From: Clostridium thailandense
GTDB lineage: Bacteria; Bacillota; Clostridia; Clostridiales; Clostridiaceae
Direction of reading: 5' to 3'
DNA length: 64,000 bases
Assembly (NCBI RefSeq): GCF_019207025.1
Contig: NZ_JAEEGC010000054.1
Location: forward strand, 1 to 64,000
Of this stretch, positions 63,781 through 64,000 are shown piece after piece. Below the pieces are notes generated by a model. It was not told the DNA's origin. It saw nothing but the letters and a program-made list of their open reading frames with translations, and searched no databases. Both the position numbers and the translations under genes were made by a program. Numbering within the stretch: position 1 is the stretch's first letter; each line of letters starts with the position of its first letter.

Positions 63781-64000
63781 ATGGGAAAAAAGATATTGAT
63801 TAATTTTATAATAGACCATAAGATATCGTACAGTATCGGTATATTATTTATGTTATTAACTTCCTATATTCAAGCTCTTTTTCCTAAAGTTCTTGGAAAT
63901 ACAATAGATATTTTAAAAATAGATGGTTTTAATTTTAAAAATGTATATATAAATATTGCTTATATAGTTTGTATTGCTTTTGGAACTTTTTTAACTACTT
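63781..64000 (+). CDS. ABC exporter with fused transmembrane domain, 5' part only
   Basis: The frame opens with ATG after GGCAGGAGAT and runs off the window (73 codons seen). MGKKILINFIIDHKISYSIG and ILFMLLTSYIQALFPKVLGN, then TIDIL, is the first transmembrane segment of an ABC_membrane domain of the YheI/MdlB/CydCD type. The ATPase domain, if present, lies outside. I cannot judge the substrate. Confidence 0.75.
   Translation, partial: MGKKILINFIIDHKISYSIGILFMLLTSYIQALFPKVLGNTIDILKIDGFNFKNVYINIAYIVCIAFGTFLTT

Overview
The window is an AT-rich, gene-dense chromosome segment of a Clostridium (sensu stricto) type anaerobe. The signs are the clostridial nif gene order, the fused nifN-B gene, the split nifV, the 50-residue insertion in NifD, strong GGAGG ribosome sites, T-box and THF leaders, and oxygen-sensitive glycyl-radical and corrinoid enzymes. 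I cannot name the species from sequence alone; the nif layout is the one known from C. pasteurianum and relatives. No phage, transposase or CRISPR array was found.

Layout. 1-2.1 kb: tyrS with a T-box leader and an HxlR regulator. 2.2-6.3 kb: a molybdate regulator (HTH plus substrate-binding domain) divergent from modABC. 6.7-18.7 kb: the nitrogenase cluster nifH, a 36-codon ORF, nifI1, nifI2, nifD, nifK, nifE, nifN-B, nifV-omega, an unknown repeat protein with a CxxCxxCxxC tail, nifV-alpha. 18.8-22.9 kb: a type III restriction-modification pair. 23-24.9 kb: exonuclease, LysE exporter, Lrp regulator. 25-29.3 kb: an XRE-cupin regulator, an unusual glycyl radical enzyme and its activase. 29.3-33.4 kb: a leader-controlled EamA exporter, a class III aminotransferase/racemase, a second XRE-cupin regulator and a small Cys-containing membrane protein. 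33.7-39.4 kb: AEC transporter, corrinoid protein, UroD-like methyltransferase, a hybrid histidine kinase whose N-terminus looks like DUF1638, and CheD. 39.5-42.8 kb: a Gld-type ABC exporter. 43-46 kb: a chemoreceptor and a THF-riboswitch-controlled folate ECF S component. 46.2-48.4 kb: an OmpR/HK pair. 48.5-58.2 kb: a TetR-CheA-CheW-MCP-CheB-hybrid kinase-receiver operon without CheR. 58.3-64 kb: Tag glycosylase, a second large chemoreceptor, a GntR/DUF1648 pair, initiator tRNA followed by a 5S rRNA remnant, and the start of an ABC exporter.

How the parts fit. Molybdate import feeds FeMo-cofactor synthesis: modABC and nifH share a 25-bp upstream motif (21/25 identical), which suggests common control. 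NifI1/NifI2 would switch nitrogenase activity after translation, and NifE, NifN-B and NifV make the cofactor. The XRE-cupin regulator at 25.2 kb and the glycyl radical enzyme share an operator-like 33-bp sequence.

Most interesting items: the corrinoid/DUF1638-kinase/CheD operon; the glycyl radical enzyme with Val two residues after its presumed catalytic Cys; the repeat protein and small ORF inside the nif cluster; an interspersed palindromic repeat family (three copies plus a fragment); a leader peptide with terminator ahead of the EamA exporter; and a 37-codon in-frame continuation behind the stop codon of a chemoreceptor gene.
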